From the NCBI GenBank assembly GCA_947630095.1, contig CANRGI010000002.1, forward strand, positions 1 to 22,085: a stretch of 22,085 nt of DNA, read 5' to 3'. The notes below the pieces were generated by a model that was not told where the DNA came from, ran no database searches, and was given only the letters and a program-made list of their open reading frames with translations. Position numbers and translations under genes: made by a program. Within the stretch, counting starts at the first letter, position 1. Each line of letters begins with the position of its first letter. The DNA is from an uncultured Bacilli bacterium (GTDB taxonomy: Bacteria > Bacillota_I > Bacilli_A > RF39 > UBA660). Positions 7,166-15,186 of the stretch are shown piece by piece.

Positions 7166-9455
7166 GAAACCAATTAGAAATGAAAAAGCAAAAAATTTTA
7201 AAAGTTCTATGTTAAGATTATTTAAAGAATTAGAAAGTTTTAAATATTTTATAGTAATAGGTTTAATATTAGCAGTTTGTGGTTCTGTTTTATCAATAAT
7301 GTCTCCTAATAGATTATCTGATTTAGTAAATAAAATCTCTGATGGGTTAAAGATTAATCAAGATAATTTAGAATTAATTACTGAAAGTATAGAAAGTAGT
7401 ATGAGTGAAGATACACTTAAAGAAACTATGCCTTTAATACTAAATATTAATTTAAATGAAACTGCTATAAATAATATAATGACTTCTAGTAATATAACTA
7501 ATGAAGAAAAAAATATATTTAATAATTTTCTTAAGAATAGTGACGCAAATAGTGAAGAATTTATAAGTAGTTTAAAAGATTTACCAGTAAGTATACTTAA
7601 TATTATATTACCTACTTCTACTTATAATGGAGTGTTAATTAGCACTGAAGAAAAGATAGAACTATTAAATATAGATAAAGAAAATATACATATAAGTGAT
7701 ACTTTAGCAAATGCTTTACTTAAAGATATTAAAGTAGGAAAGTATAATATAACTCCTAGTGAACAAGCAGAATTTATTAATAGTATAAGTAGTATAAATA
7801 GTGAAAATCCTACAGAAATATATGCTAAAATAGATAAAATGCCTAAATCTGTTAGAAATGCTTTAGAGCCTGTGTTTGATATGAAAGGTATAAAAAGAAT
7901 AGTTATATTTTTAATAAGTATATATCTTTTATCTGCATTGTTTACTTATATAGAAAGTATTATAATGACTTTAGTATCAAATAAATTTGCAAATAAATTG
8001 CGTTCAAGAATTATAAATAAAATAAATAAATTACCTTTAAAATATTTTGATAAAAATCAAACTGGAGATACTTTATCAAGAATAACAAATGATGTAGATA
8101 CAGTCGCACAAAGTATGAACCAATCTCTTGCTACTTTAGTAAGCGCTATTACATTATTTGTAGGTACTATTATAATGATGTTTAAAACTAATTATATAAT
8201 GGCTATTACTGCTATAAGTGCTAGTTTACTTGGGTTTATGCTTATGTTTAAAGTATTAAGTAAATCACAAAAATATTTTATAGAAAGACAAAAGTATTTA
8301 GGAGAGTTAAATGCACATATAGAAGAAATATATTCAGGACTTAATGTAGTAAAAGCATATAATGGACAAGAAAGCGCTAATAAAGAATTTGATAACTTAA
8401 ATGAAAGAGTATATAATGCCAATAGAAAAAGTCAATTTTTATCTGGGTTAATGATGCCTATTATGAATTTTATAGGTAACTTTGGATATGTTGCTGTATG
8501 TATAGTAGGTGCCTTACTTACTATGAAAGGTAATATTACTTTTGGTGTAATCGTAGCATTTATGACTTATGTAAGACTATTTACTAGTCCATTATCTCAA
8601 ATAGGGCAAGCAATGACTTCACTTCAAACCACTGCGGCAGCAGGAGAAAGAGTATTTGAATTTCTTGACGAAGAAGAAATGTCTAATCAAGATAATATAA
8701 CTAAAGTATTAGATAAATCTAAAGCAAAAGGTAATATTGAATTTGTAAATGTAGAATTTACTTATGATGGAAATAAAACTCCTACTATTAAAAACTTTAG
8801 TGCAAAGGCTAAAAATGGACAAAAGATAGCAATAGTTGGCCCTACTGGAGCAGGTAAAACTACTATGGTTAATTTATTAATGAAGTTTTATGAAATAAAT
8901 AAAGGAGATATAATAATAGATGGTGTTTCTACTAGAGAATTAAAAAGAGAAAATATACATTCATTATTTACTATGGTATTACAAGATACTTGGTTATTTG
9001 ATGGAACTATAAAAGAAAATATAATTTATAATAGAGAAAATATACCGATAGAAAAAGTAAAAGAAGTATGTGAGATAGTAGGACTTGACCATTTTATTAA
9101 AACATTACCTAAAGGCTATGACTCTAAAATAAGTGAAAGCGATAGTGTATCTGCAGGACAAAGACAATTACTCACAATTGCGCGTGGTATGTTAGAAGAT
9201 GCTCCATTTTTAATACTAGACGAAGCGACAAGTAATGTTGATACTAGAACAGAAGAATTAGTGCAAGAAGCAATGGATAAATTAACAGAAGGAAGAACAT
9301 CTTTTATAATCGCACATAGATTATCTACTATAAAAAATGCTGATTTAATATTAGTTATGAAAGATGGAAATATAATCGAACAAGGTAATCATAAAGAATT
9401 AATGGCTAAGAATGGTTTTTATGCGGAGTTATACAATTCTCAATTTGAATTATAA
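7158..9455 (+). CDS. heterodimeric ABC exporter, catalytic-site subunit with large external insert
   Basis: A 765-residue half-transporter and partner of the preceding gene. The first membrane helix lies at about 33-55 and the second at about 248-270. Between them is an unusual polar insert of about 185 residues, rich in Asn, Ser, Glu and Ile, which would face outside. The remaining helices and a full nucleotide-binding domain follow. Walker A is GPTGAGKT (561-568), Walker B ILDE with the catalytic E689, and H-loop H720 (IIAHR), all canonical. Its signature is altered to SAGQ (665-668) instead of SGGQ, matching the degenerate Walker site in the partner. One competent and one degenerate ATP site is therefore predicted. 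The ribosome binding site GGAGGAGG lies at 7141-7148. A terminator follows immediately. Confidence 0.92.
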   Translation: MPRKPIRNEKAKNFKSSMLRLFKELESFKYFIVIGLILAVCGSVLSIMSPNRLSDLVNKISDGLKINQDNLELITESIESSMSEDTLKETMPLILNINLNETAINNIMTSSNITNEEKNIFNNFLKNSDANSEEFISSLKDLPVSILNIILPTSTYNGVLISTEEKIELLNIDKENIHISDTLANALLKDIKVGKYNITPSEQAEFINSISSINSENPTEIYAKIDKMPKSVRNALEPVFDMKGIKRIVIFLISIYLLSALFTYIESIIMTLVSNKFANKLRSRIINKINKLPLKYFDKNQTGDTLSRITNDVDTVAQSMNQSLATLVSAITLFVGTIIMMFKTNYIMAITAISASLLGFMLMFKVLSKSQKYFIERQKYLGELNAHIEEIYSGLNVVKAYNGQESANKEFDNLNERVYNANRKSQFLSGLMMPIMNFIGNFGYVAVCIVGALLTMKGNITFGVIVAFMTYVRLFTSPLSQIGQAMTSLQTTAAAGERVFEFLDEEEMSNQDNITKVLDKSKAKGNIEFVNVEFTYDGNKTPTIKNFSAKAKNGQKIAIVGPTGAGKTTMVNLLMKFYEINKGDIIIDGVSTRELKRENIHSLFTMVLQDTWLFDGTIKENIIYNRENIPIEKVKEVCEIVGLDHFIKTLPKGYDSKISESDSVSAGQRQLLTIARGMLEDAPFLILDEATSNVDTRTEELVQEAMDKLTEGRTSFIIAHRLSTIKNADLILVMKDGNIIEQGNHKELMAKNGFYAELYNSQFEL

Positions 9456-9482
9456 AAATAAACACAAGTTGTTTATTTTTTT
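9454..9482 (+). terminator. Rho-independent terminator of the exporter operon
   Basis: AAAAATAAACA (9454-9464) and TGTTTATTTTT (9470-9480) form a perfect 11-bp stem with a 5-nt loop and a T tail. It begins within the stop codon of the exporter gene. Confidence 0.8.
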
Positions 9483-9490
9483 ATAATTTT

Positions 9491-9519
9491 GGAACTTTTT
9501 TATAAAAATAAAGGATAAT
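9491..9519 (+). promoter_or_regulatory. candidate ECF-type promoter of the sigma factor operon
   Basis: GGAACTT (9491-9497) resembles the AAC-containing -35 element of ECF sigma promoters. It is spaced 16 nt from GATAAT (9514-9519). The start codon is 19 nt further on, after AGTAGGTGG. Autoregulation is usual for ECF factors, but the -10 looks more sigma-A-like, so this is tentative. Confidence 0.4.
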
Positions 9520-9537
9520 TATATAGTAGGTGGTATT

Positions 9538-10092
9538 ATGTCTAATATAGATGCGTTATATAAATTTAATCAAATATATGATAAGACTTATTTAGAAGTA
9601 ATAAAATACATAATGGCTAACTCTCATAATATAAATGATACACACGATATTGTGCAAGAAACATATTTAGAGTTATGGAAAATTTTAAATAAAAAAGAAT
9701 TATCAGATACAAATATTAAAAGTTATATTATAGGTATAGCAAATAATAAAATTAAAAAACATTATACTTTATTACAGAAGATTAAAACTATATCTTTATT
9801 TGATAAAAATGAAAGTGATATAGAACTTATTGATACAATAGAAGATAGTATAGATATAAATGATATTATAATAAAAGAAGAAAATTACAATATTATTTGG
9901 AATTATATAAAGTCTAAGAAAAATAAAGATATTTCTAAAGTATTTTATTTATATTATAAATTAGAATTAACTATAAAAGAAATATCTAATCTATTAAATA
10001 AAAATGAGTCATATATAAAGCATTTAATTTATAGAACACTTCACGAATTAGAAAGTAAATTTGGAAACGGAGGAAACTCAAGTGACAAATAA
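9538..10092 (+). CDS. ECF-type RNA polymerase sigma factor
   Basis: A 184-residue sigma-70 family protein of extracytoplasmic-function size. Region 2 occupies about residues 8-65, including the typical DTHDIVQETYLELWKIL helix used for core binding and -10 recognition. An acidic linker follows (about 95-125). Region 4 (about 130-178) contains the helix-turn-helix LTIKEISNLLNKNESYIKHLIYRTLHEL. No region 1 or 3 is present. The next gene begins 11 bases before this one ends and encodes a membrane protein, the standard arrangement for a sigma/anti-sigma pair. A GGAACTT element upstream suggests self-activation. It probably controls at least the four-gene operon it heads. Confidence 0.85.
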   Translation: MSNIDALYKFNQIYDKTYLEVIKYIMANSHNINDTHDIVQETYLELWKILNKKELSDTNIKSYIIGIANNKIKKHYTLLQKIKTISLFDKNESDIELIDTIEDSIDINDIIIKEENYNIIWNYIKSKKNKDISKVFYLYYKLELTIKEISNLLNKNESYIKHLIYRTLHELESKFGNGGNSSDK

Positions 10093-10726
10093 AAAAAAAT
10101 TAAAAAAAGTAATGGAAGAAGAAATAGAAAAAAATAAAATTTATAATGATATTATGAATAAAATAAATAAAAAAAATAATATATGGAAATTATCTATAGT
10201 ATGTGTTTCTTTAGTAATAGTATGTTTTATTTATATAGGTAAAAGTAATAATAAAGTTTCTATTTTTAATAAAAATACTAATTTAATAGAAGAAAGCACT
10301 AGTCGAAATGAAATAGAAGAAGTAGAACCTTTTGATAGAAATTTAACTATAAAAAAAGAAGATAATATACCTTATCCATATAAAGATGCAGATGTACCTA
10401 CTGATTTAGTTAATATAAATAAATATGCTATCTATAGTAATGATTATGATAGTTTAAATGTTAATAATTATATAATTGAATATATAAATGAAGATAGATA
10501 TATAAATGTTGCTTATTCTAAAAATGATAAGCCTTTAAGAGATTATTTTATAGATGGTGAAGGGTCAAGTATTAATATTCATAATATTAAATTAAATATA
10601 TATAAAAAAGATATAAAATATTATGTAGAATTTAATTATAATAGTTATAATTACAATATAGAAACATCTAATATAACTTTAGAAGAACTAATAAATTTTT
10701 TAAATTCTATTTTAGAAGGAGAATAA
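10082..10726 (+). CDS. probable anti-sigma factor, single-pass membrane protein
   Basis: A 214-residue protein with a highly charged cytoplasmic N-terminus (KKVMEEEIEKNKIYNDIM), one membrane helix at about residues 36-55 (LSIVCVSLVIVCFIYIG) and an extracytoplasmic domain of about 155 residues. The GTG at 10082 is preferred: GGAGG (10069-10073) lies 8 nt upstream, while a longer frame from TTG 10061 has no ribosome binding site. It overlaps the sigma gene by 11 bases, so the two are translationally coupled. That position and topology are the main evidence for an anti-sigma role. No zinc-binding HxxxCxxC motif is seen, so it is not of the ZAS type. The external domain has no family that I recognise and would carry the sensor function if the role is correct. 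Confidence 0.65.
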   Translation: MTNKKKLKKVMEEEIEKNKIYNDIMNKINKKNNIWKLSIVCVSLVIVCFIYIGKSNNKVSIFNKNTNLIEESTSRNEIEEVEPFDRNLTIKKEDNIPYPYKDADVPTDLVNINKYAIYSNDYDSLNVNNYIIEYINEDRYINVAYSKNDKPLRDYFIDGEGSSINIHNIKLNIYKKDIKYYVEFNYNSYNYNIETSNITLEELINFLNSILEGE

Positions 10727-10729
10727 AGT

Positions 10730-11254
10730 ATGAAATTAATAAAAATAATATTAGTAGTATTTGCTTTAGTATTAGTAGATAGTATTATTTCATTAACATT
10801 TAATATTACACCTATTATAAAGATAAGAAAATATAAAGATAATAATAGAGAATATTATATAGATAAAGGAGTATTGGTTAATTATTTTAAATGTGAAAAT
10901 GGAGAAAATAATTCTACATTAAAATTAACTAAATATGCTTGTCCTTTAGTAGAAAATAATGATAATAAATATAATATATATGATAAGTATAGTGATAGAA
11001 TAATTTATTTAAGTAGTAATATAGAAGAAGATTATATAGAAGATATTAAGTTAAAAGAATATTTAAGAAATAATAATTTAGATAGTTTATTAGACAAATT
11101 TACATTTTTATATTCTTATGACGATGGAGGCACTAGTGTATATAAATTAGAAGAAAAAGATTTAACTTTAATAGTGTGTAATACTTTAAATCAAAATAAA
11201 GATATTTATATAGGGGATAAAAATATGAAATATGAAAGTGATATGTGTAAGTAA
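10730..11254 (+). CDS. membrane-anchored protein, first of two paralogues
   Basis: A 174-residue protein of unknown function. A single N-terminal hydrophobic helix (about 3-25, KIILVVFALVLVDSIISLTF) anchors an external domain. Conserved-looking landmarks are ITPIIKIRKY, DKGVLVNYFKC and LTKYACP near the front, and the end LIVCNTLNQNKDIYIGDKNM. The first 75 residues match the next gene block by block: VDSIISLTF/LDTISALVF, TPIIKIR/SPVIKVR, DKGVLVNYFKC/DKGILLNTYYC and TKYACP/TKFTCN. This indicates tandem duplication followed by divergence. The paired cysteines are kept in both and could form a disulfide outside the cell. It starts 3 bases after the putative anti-sigma gene with AAGGAG directly upstream, so it belongs to the sigma operon. 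Confidence 0.7.
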   Translation: MKLIKIILVVFALVLVDSIISLTFNITPIIKIRKYKDNNREYYIDKGVLVNYFKCENGENNSTLKLTKYACPLVENNDNKYNIYDKYSDRIIYLSSNIEEDYIEDIKLKEYLRNNNLDSLLDKFTFLYSYDDGGTSVYKLEEKDLTLIVCNTLNQNKDIYIGDKNMKYESDMCK

Positions 11255-11264
11255 GAGGTGTTAT

Positions 11265-12344
11265 ATGAAAAAAATAATAATTATAATAATTAGTTTAATA
11301 AGTTTAGTAATACTTGATACAATAAGTGCTTTAGTATTTAAAAAAAGTCCAGTTATAAAGGTAAGAGAAAAAATAGGTAGTAGTTATGTAGATAAAGGAA
11401 TACTTTTAAATACTTATTATTGTGTTAATGAAGACGTGGTAACAGTAAGTAATCATTTTAAAACTACTAAATTTACTTGTAATGAAGATAATATAATAAA
11501 TTATATAGAAAAAGAGTTAGATAAATATATAAGTAGTGATAGAACTAATATAGAATTAAGTGATATATTAGATAGTGAAATAGATAAAATAGAATATTTT
11601 AAAGGTGCACATGATAAAGAGAATATGTATATAATTGTTTATCCTAAAAATGGTACTTATGAAAGTAGTTTTATAAAAAAGTTTAATAAATATTTTAGTG
11701 ATAGATTTAATGTATATCAAACTTATGATAGTCCAAATACACCTCTTATATATATTCATACTAAAGATAATAATGTTAACTTTAAAGATATTATAAGTAA
11801 ATATGAAAAAGAAGATAGAAAAGGAAAAAATATAAAGAGAATATATGATGTAAATAAAATATTAATTAAATCTAATAATCAAATAATAGGTAGTATAAGT
11901 GAAGAAGATAAAATAAATTATTTATTAAACAACATCAATAGTGCTAAACAATATGGAAGTGCTTTTCTATGTGATGGTAATGCTTTTGAAATAGAGATGT
12001 ATAATAATGATAAATTAAAAAGTACATTTTATTTATGGAGAGATGGGGTAAGAATAAAATATAAAGAGGAAATTGGATGCGGGTATTATATTATGAATGA
12101 TATAAGAGAATTTATAGAAAATGAAACTGATTATATATTTTATGATCTATTAAATTATAGTGAAACGGAAAATACAGAACTAATATATAAAGATAATGAT
12201 TATAGTTATTATACATATAGTGATATATTTATTAAATTTAGTTTAAGTAATCAAGTTATGAGTTTAAAATATGCAATAGAAAATAATTATATTTCTATTA
12301 ATAAAGTAAGTGAAGATTATCCTCAGGTTGTAATTAAAAAATAG
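11265..12344 (+). CDS. membrane-anchored protein, second paralogue with extra C-terminal region
   Basis: A 359-residue protein of unknown function. It has an N-terminal membrane helix (about 2-24, MKKIIIIIISLISLVILDTI) and then a domain of about 60 residues paralogous to the preceding protein, with both cysteines kept. The middle part (about 100-175: FKGAHDKENMYIIVYPKNG and TPLIYIHTKDNN) resembles DUF4358-type domains in pattern, with low certainty. A third region of about 180 residues is unassigned and contains further cysteines (FLCDGNAF and EEIGCGYYI). ATG 11265 is chosen because AAGAGGTG (11253-11260) precedes it; a longer frame from 11232 overlaps the upstream gene. It is the last gene of the ECF sigma operon and is followed by a hairpin terminator. 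Confidence 0.65.
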   Translation: MKKIIIIIISLISLVILDTISALVFKKSPVIKVREKIGSSYVDKGILLNTYYCVNEDVVTVSNHFKTTKFTCNEDNIINYIEKELDKYISSDRTNIELSDILDSEIDKIEYFKGAHDKENMYIIVYPKNGTYESSFIKKFNKYFSDRFNVYQTYDSPNTPLIYIHTKDNNVNFKDIISKYEKEDRKGKNIKRIYDVNKILIKSNNQIIGSISEEDKINYLLNNINSAKQYGSAFLCDGNAFEIEMYNNDKLKSTFYLWRDGVRIKYKEEIGCGYYIMNDIREFIENETDYIFYDLLNYSETENTELIYKDNDYSYYTYSDIFIKFSLSNQVMSLKYAIENNYISINKVSEDYPQVVIKK

Positions 12345-12373
12345 TAAGTCTTTTATGATTTACTATTTTATTT
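12338..12373 (+). terminator. terminator of the ECF sigma operon
   Basis: AAAATAGTAA (12338-12347) pairs perfectly with TTACTATTTT (12360-12369) across a 12-nt loop. The stem includes the stop codon of the preceding gene. The T tail is short and interrupted, so efficiency may be modest. Confidence 0.6.
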
Positions 12374-12417
12374 ATTAAAATGTTAATATTAGTTTACAAA
12401 TTTCCAACTTAAACAGG

Positions 12418-12446
12418 TAGACTGCAACTAAAATAAAATGTATAAT
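12418..12446 (+). promoter_or_regulatory. sigma-A-type promoter of the XRE/DUF4097 pair
   Basis: TAGACT (12418-12423, 4/6 to TTGACA), a 17-nt spacer and a perfect TATAAT (12441-12446). The start codon is 19 nt downstream of the -10, after GAAAGGTGG. Confidence 0.6.
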
Positions 12447-12465
12447 TTTTTTGAAAGGTGGAAAT

Positions 12466-13077
12466 ATGAATAATTTAGGTAAAAGATTATTAGAATTAAG
12501 AAAGGATAAAAAATTATCACAAGAAGAAGTTGCTGATAAATTAAATGTTACTAGACAAACTATTTCTAAATGGGAAACTGAACAAAGTATGCCTGACTTT
12601 GATAAAATTGTACCTTTATGTAAGTTATATGGTATTACTCCTAATGAATTATTTATTGAATTAAAGGAAAGTGTTAGTTATAAAAATAATGATAATTTAA
12701 AAATAAATAAAAAAGCAAAAGGAATAGCGTTTAGTATTTTATTATATTTTTTAGGAATTGTATGGTTAATGATTTCAGTTCCAGTTATGAATATAAATCC
12801 AATAGTAGCAAGTGCTTTATTTTTACTCATTTGTGGGGTTTCTACAGGTATAATAGTTTATGTATGTATTAAATATAAAGAAATAAAAAAAGATAAAAAT
12901 AAATTAAGGCATCAAATAGAGAGAATAGTTGCTTTAGTAGTTAGTATTATTTATTTAATTGTTAGTTTTAAAACTATGGCTTGGCACTTAACTTGGGTAA
13001 TATGGATAATATATGGGTTATTTGTAGAAGTATTAAAATTAATATTTATGTTAAGGAGTAATGAAAATGAAAAATAG
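12466..13077 (+). CDS. XRE-family regulator with membrane segments
   Basis: A 203-residue protein with an N-terminal Cro/CI-type helix-turn-helix (about 5-60: LGKRLLELRKDKKLSQEEVADKL followed by VTRQTISKWETEQSMPDFD). A short linker leads to a C-terminal half with about four hydrophobic helices (about 85-195). This makes it a membrane-bound transcription regulator, a layout common in Bacillota where the membrane part senses envelope state or a partner protein. The ATG at 12466 follows GAAAGGTGG; an upstream in-frame ATG at 12451 lies inside the leader and lacks a ribosome binding site. It overlaps the DUF4097-like gene by 11 bases, so the two are co-translated. The membrane partner is a natural candidate for signal input. 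Binding sites were not found. Confidence 0.85.
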   Translation: MNNLGKRLLELRKDKKLSQEEVADKLNVTRQTISKWETEQSMPDFDKIVPLCKLYGITPNELFIELKESVSYKNNDNLKINKKAKGIAFSILLYFLGIVWLMISVPVMNINPIVASALFLLICGVSTGIIVYVCIKYKEIKKDKNKLRHQIERIVALVVSIIYLIVSFKTMAWHLTWVIWIIYGLFVEVLKLIFMLRSNENEK

Positions 13078-13939
13078 AAAGTTAATAATATTTTTAATTG
13101 TTATATTATCTATTCTTATTATAATTTCTAGTATAGGGTATGTTGTATTAATTAAAAATAATTTTAAATTTAATTTAGGAAGCAGTAAAGAATTAGTAAT
13201 AGATAAAACTTATAATCAAGTATTTGATAGTATTAATATAAATTCAACTATTAGTGAAATATATATAAAGAAATCTAATGATAATAATATTAAAACTATA
13301 ATATATGGAGATAAAGATTATATAGATGTTAATACTGATAATGGAAAGTTAAATATTAAAATAAATGAAAAGAATTGTATAGGTTTTTGTTTTAATATAA
13401 AAAGTAATAAGATAGAAATTTATTTACCAGAAGATTATGATAAAAAGATAGATATTAAAAATGATTATGGAGATATTTTTGTAGAAGAATTTTCTACAAC
13501 TAATATAGATATTAAAGAGGAAGTAGGCGATATTAAAATATTAAGTGGAAATAATATTAATATAAAAAGTAATTATGGAGATATAGAAATAGAAAAAGGA
13601 AATAAAACGAATATAGATATAGACTGTGGAGACACTAAAATATCAAATATAAATGACATTAATATAAAGAGTAGTTATGGAGATATAAAGATTAAAAAAA
13701 TTAATAATTACTTTAATATAGAAAATGACTGTGGAGATGTAGAAATAGATAATATTAATATAAAAAATAATTCATATATTAAAAATGATTATGGGGATAT
13801 AGAAATAAATAATACAAATCAAATATTTATAGATGCTTATGCAGATTATGGAGATATTAAAATAAAAAATAATTATAATAAATCAGATGTAGTATTAAAA
13901 ATAGAAAATGACTGTGGGGATATAATAGTTAATAATTAA
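13067..13939 (+). CDS. DUF4097-like membrane-anchored beta-solenoid with YGD/CGD repeats
   Basis: A 290-residue protein: one N-terminal helix (about 6-30), a short globular part, then nine solenoid turns over residues 133-285. Each turn is about 18-19 residues long and carries an x-G-D-[I/T/V] corner. The turns read DYGD, EVGD, NYGD, DCGD, SYGD, DCGD, DYGD, DYGD and DCGD, mixing Tyr-Gly-Asp with Cys-Gly-Asp. This matches the DUF4097 adhesin-like family (also seen in LiaG/YvlB-type proteins), which forms right-handed parallel beta structures outside the membrane. The start at 13067 is preferred over 13061 because AGGAG (13054-13058) is 8 nt away. The gene overlaps the XRE gene, suggesting a regulator/envelope-protein unit. 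Function is unknown. Confidence 0.8.
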   Translation: MKNRKLIIFLIVILSILIIISSIGYVVLIKNNFKFNLGSSKELVIDKTYNQVFDSININSTISEIYIKKSNDNNIKTIIYGDKDYIDVNTDNGKLNIKINEKNCIGFCFNIKSNKIEIYLPEDYDKKIDIKNDYGDIFVEEFSTTNIDIKEEVGDIKILSGNNINIKSNYGDIEIEKGNKTNIDIDCGDTKISNINDINIKSSYGDIKIKKINNYFNIENDCGDVEIDNINIKNNSYIKNDYGDIEINNTNQIFIDAYADYGDIKIKNNYNKSDVVLKIENDCGDIIVNN

Positions 13940-13971
13940 AAACATTTAGACTTAGTAATCTAAATGTTTTT
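13938..13971. terminator. bidirectional terminator between convergent operons
   Basis: AAAAACATTTAGA (13938-13950) and TCTAAATGTTTTT (13959-13971) form a perfect 13-bp stem with an 8-nt loop and A/T tails on both sides. It serves the plus-strand DUF4097-like gene and the minus-strand permease, and it encodes the last codons of the permease. Confidence 0.85.
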
Positions 13972-14734
13972 CTATAAAAGAAACAATTAAATAAAGAGAT
14001 AAAGACATAATTAGAAGTATAAATATTCCACTCATAACTAAATTTAAATTAAATACTTGAGAACCATATAGAATTAAATAACCTATACCAGATTTACTAG
14101 TAAGAAATTCTCCCATTATTACACCTATTAAGCACATACCTATATTTATTTTAAAAGTATTAAGTATTATTTTATAGTTACTTGGTAAAAGAACGTATAA
14201 GAGTATTTGTGTTTCATTAGCGCCAAAGGTTTTAAGTATTTTTATTCTTGACTTATTAGTATTTTTAAAACCAACTGAAATAGACTGGATACTAACTATT
14301 AAAGAAATTAGAATTGCCATAAGGATTATGCTTTTTTTATTAGCGCCTATCCATATTATCATAATAGGGCCTAATGCTACTTTAGGAAGACTATTTAATA
14401 TAGTAAGATAAGGGTCTAATATTTTAGAGAAAGTATTACTTCTATAAAGTAAAATAGAAAATATTATACTAATTATACCAGTTATAAAAAACGCTATTAA
14501 AGTTTCACTTAAAGTAACCCATATATGTTTAAATAATTCTCCATTTTGATAAAGATTAATTAAAGTTTTAATTATTTTACTTGGAGAACTAGTTATAAAT
14601 GAATTAATGATACCTTTTTTAGATAATACTTCCCATATAATTAAAAAGAATAAAACTATAAATATTTGTATTAATCTAATTAAAATCTTTTCTCTTTTTA
14701 TTTTTTTTAAATATTCGATTTGTTTATCTGACAT
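13952..14734 (-). CDS. ABC uptake permease, SsuC/TauC/ThiX type
   Basis: A 260-residue inner-membrane permease of the BPD_transp_1 superfamily with about six helices. It has the SsuC/TauC-like pattern: an N-terminal helix ending IIWEVLSKKGIINSFITSSPSKI, then TLSETLIAFFITGIISI, and an EAA-type coupling loop region around FGANETQILLYVLLPSN. It would form the channel for the substrate delivered by the binding protein encoded at 18704-19705 and is powered by the ATPase whose gene is now split. Its ATG overlaps the stop of the ATPase 3' fragment by one base (TAATG), showing that the three genes formed one translationally coupled operon before the insertion. With the element in place it lies more than 3 kb and several terminators from the operon promoter, so its expression may be lost. 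Confidence 0.88.
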   Translation of the reverse strand: MSDKQIEYLKKIKREKILIRLIQIFIVLFFLIIWEVLSKKGIINSFITSSPSKIIKTLINLYQNGELFKHIWVTLSETLIAFFITGIISIIFSILLYRSNTFSKILDPYLTILNSLPKVALGPIMIIWIGANKKSIILMAILISLIVSIQSISVGFKNTNKSRIKILKTFGANETQILLYVLLPSNYKIILNTFKINIGMCLIGVIMGEFLTSKSGIGYLILYGSQVFNLNLVMSGIFILLIMSLSLYLIVSFIEKHLDY

Positions 14735-15087
14735 TATCCATCAATGTCCTTCCATAATAAATCATAGTATTTAGAAAATTCTGGTGCTTGTCTATTATTA
14801 ATGGGAGTACTTTTATTACTTAGATTTATTTCATAAATATTTTTAACTTTAGCAGGTCTTTTGGTAAGAACTACTATTCTATCACTTAAAGTTATTGCTT
14901 CACTTATGTTATGTGTAACCATTATGACAGTTATTTCTTCTTCTTTTATAATCTTATAAATATCTTCACTTACTTTTAATCTAGTTTGATAGTCAAGTGC
15001 TGAAAAAGGTTCGTCTAAGAATATGATGTCAGGTTTTATTGCTATGGTTCTGATTAAGGCAACTCTTTGAGTGTGGTATAGACACAT
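14734..15087 (-). pseudogene. 3' fragment of ABC ATPase gene interrupted by a mobile element
   Basis: This frame encodes 117 residues, of which the last 111 (from Q-R-V on) are the C-terminal half of an SsuB/TauB/ThiZ-type ATPase. It has Walker B with catalytic Glu (IIFLDEP), the D-loop (SALD) and the H-loop (VMVTHN). Walker A and the ABC signature are missing; they lie in the matching 5' fragment at 18292-18714. The first six codons (MCLYHT) come from the element end, which happens to supply an ATG at 15087-15085 but no ribosome binding site. Joining the fragments at the shared QRV codons gives a normal 247-residue protein reading SGGMKQRVALIRTIA across the junction. The fragment alone cannot bind ATP as a normal subunit. 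Confidence 0.93.
15061..15085. other. left attachment site (attL) of the element
   Basis: The core AACTCTTTG (15061-15069) is continuous with the element-side arm ending TATAGACAC (15077-15085). The arm 15065-15085 is an inverted match to 18277-18297 with three mismatches in 21. Host ATPase sequence lies on the other side (below 15061). Confidence 0.75.
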
Positions 15088-15119
15088 CTAATAAAAATTA
15101 AGAAATAAATAATAAAGTT

Positions 15120-15142
15120 TAAAAGGCAACTATTGTCTTTTT
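15120..15142. terminator. terminator-like hairpin inside the left end
   Basis: AAAGGCAA (15122-15129) can pair with TTGTCTTT (15133-15140; one G-T pair) over a 3-nt loop, with a T run on the plus strand and a shorter one on the minus strand. It could insulate the element genes from outside transcription or attenuate its own leader. Confidence 0.45.
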
Positions 15143-15186
15143 TAATTATTTACTGCATATATTTTATTGATAAAAGGGGTGTAAAA

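Noticed and set aside
13463..13921. CRISPR array or tandem DNA repeats
   Set aside because: The repeats such as TATGGAGATAT are coding repeats of a beta-solenoid protein with variable spacing and no spacer/repeat structure.
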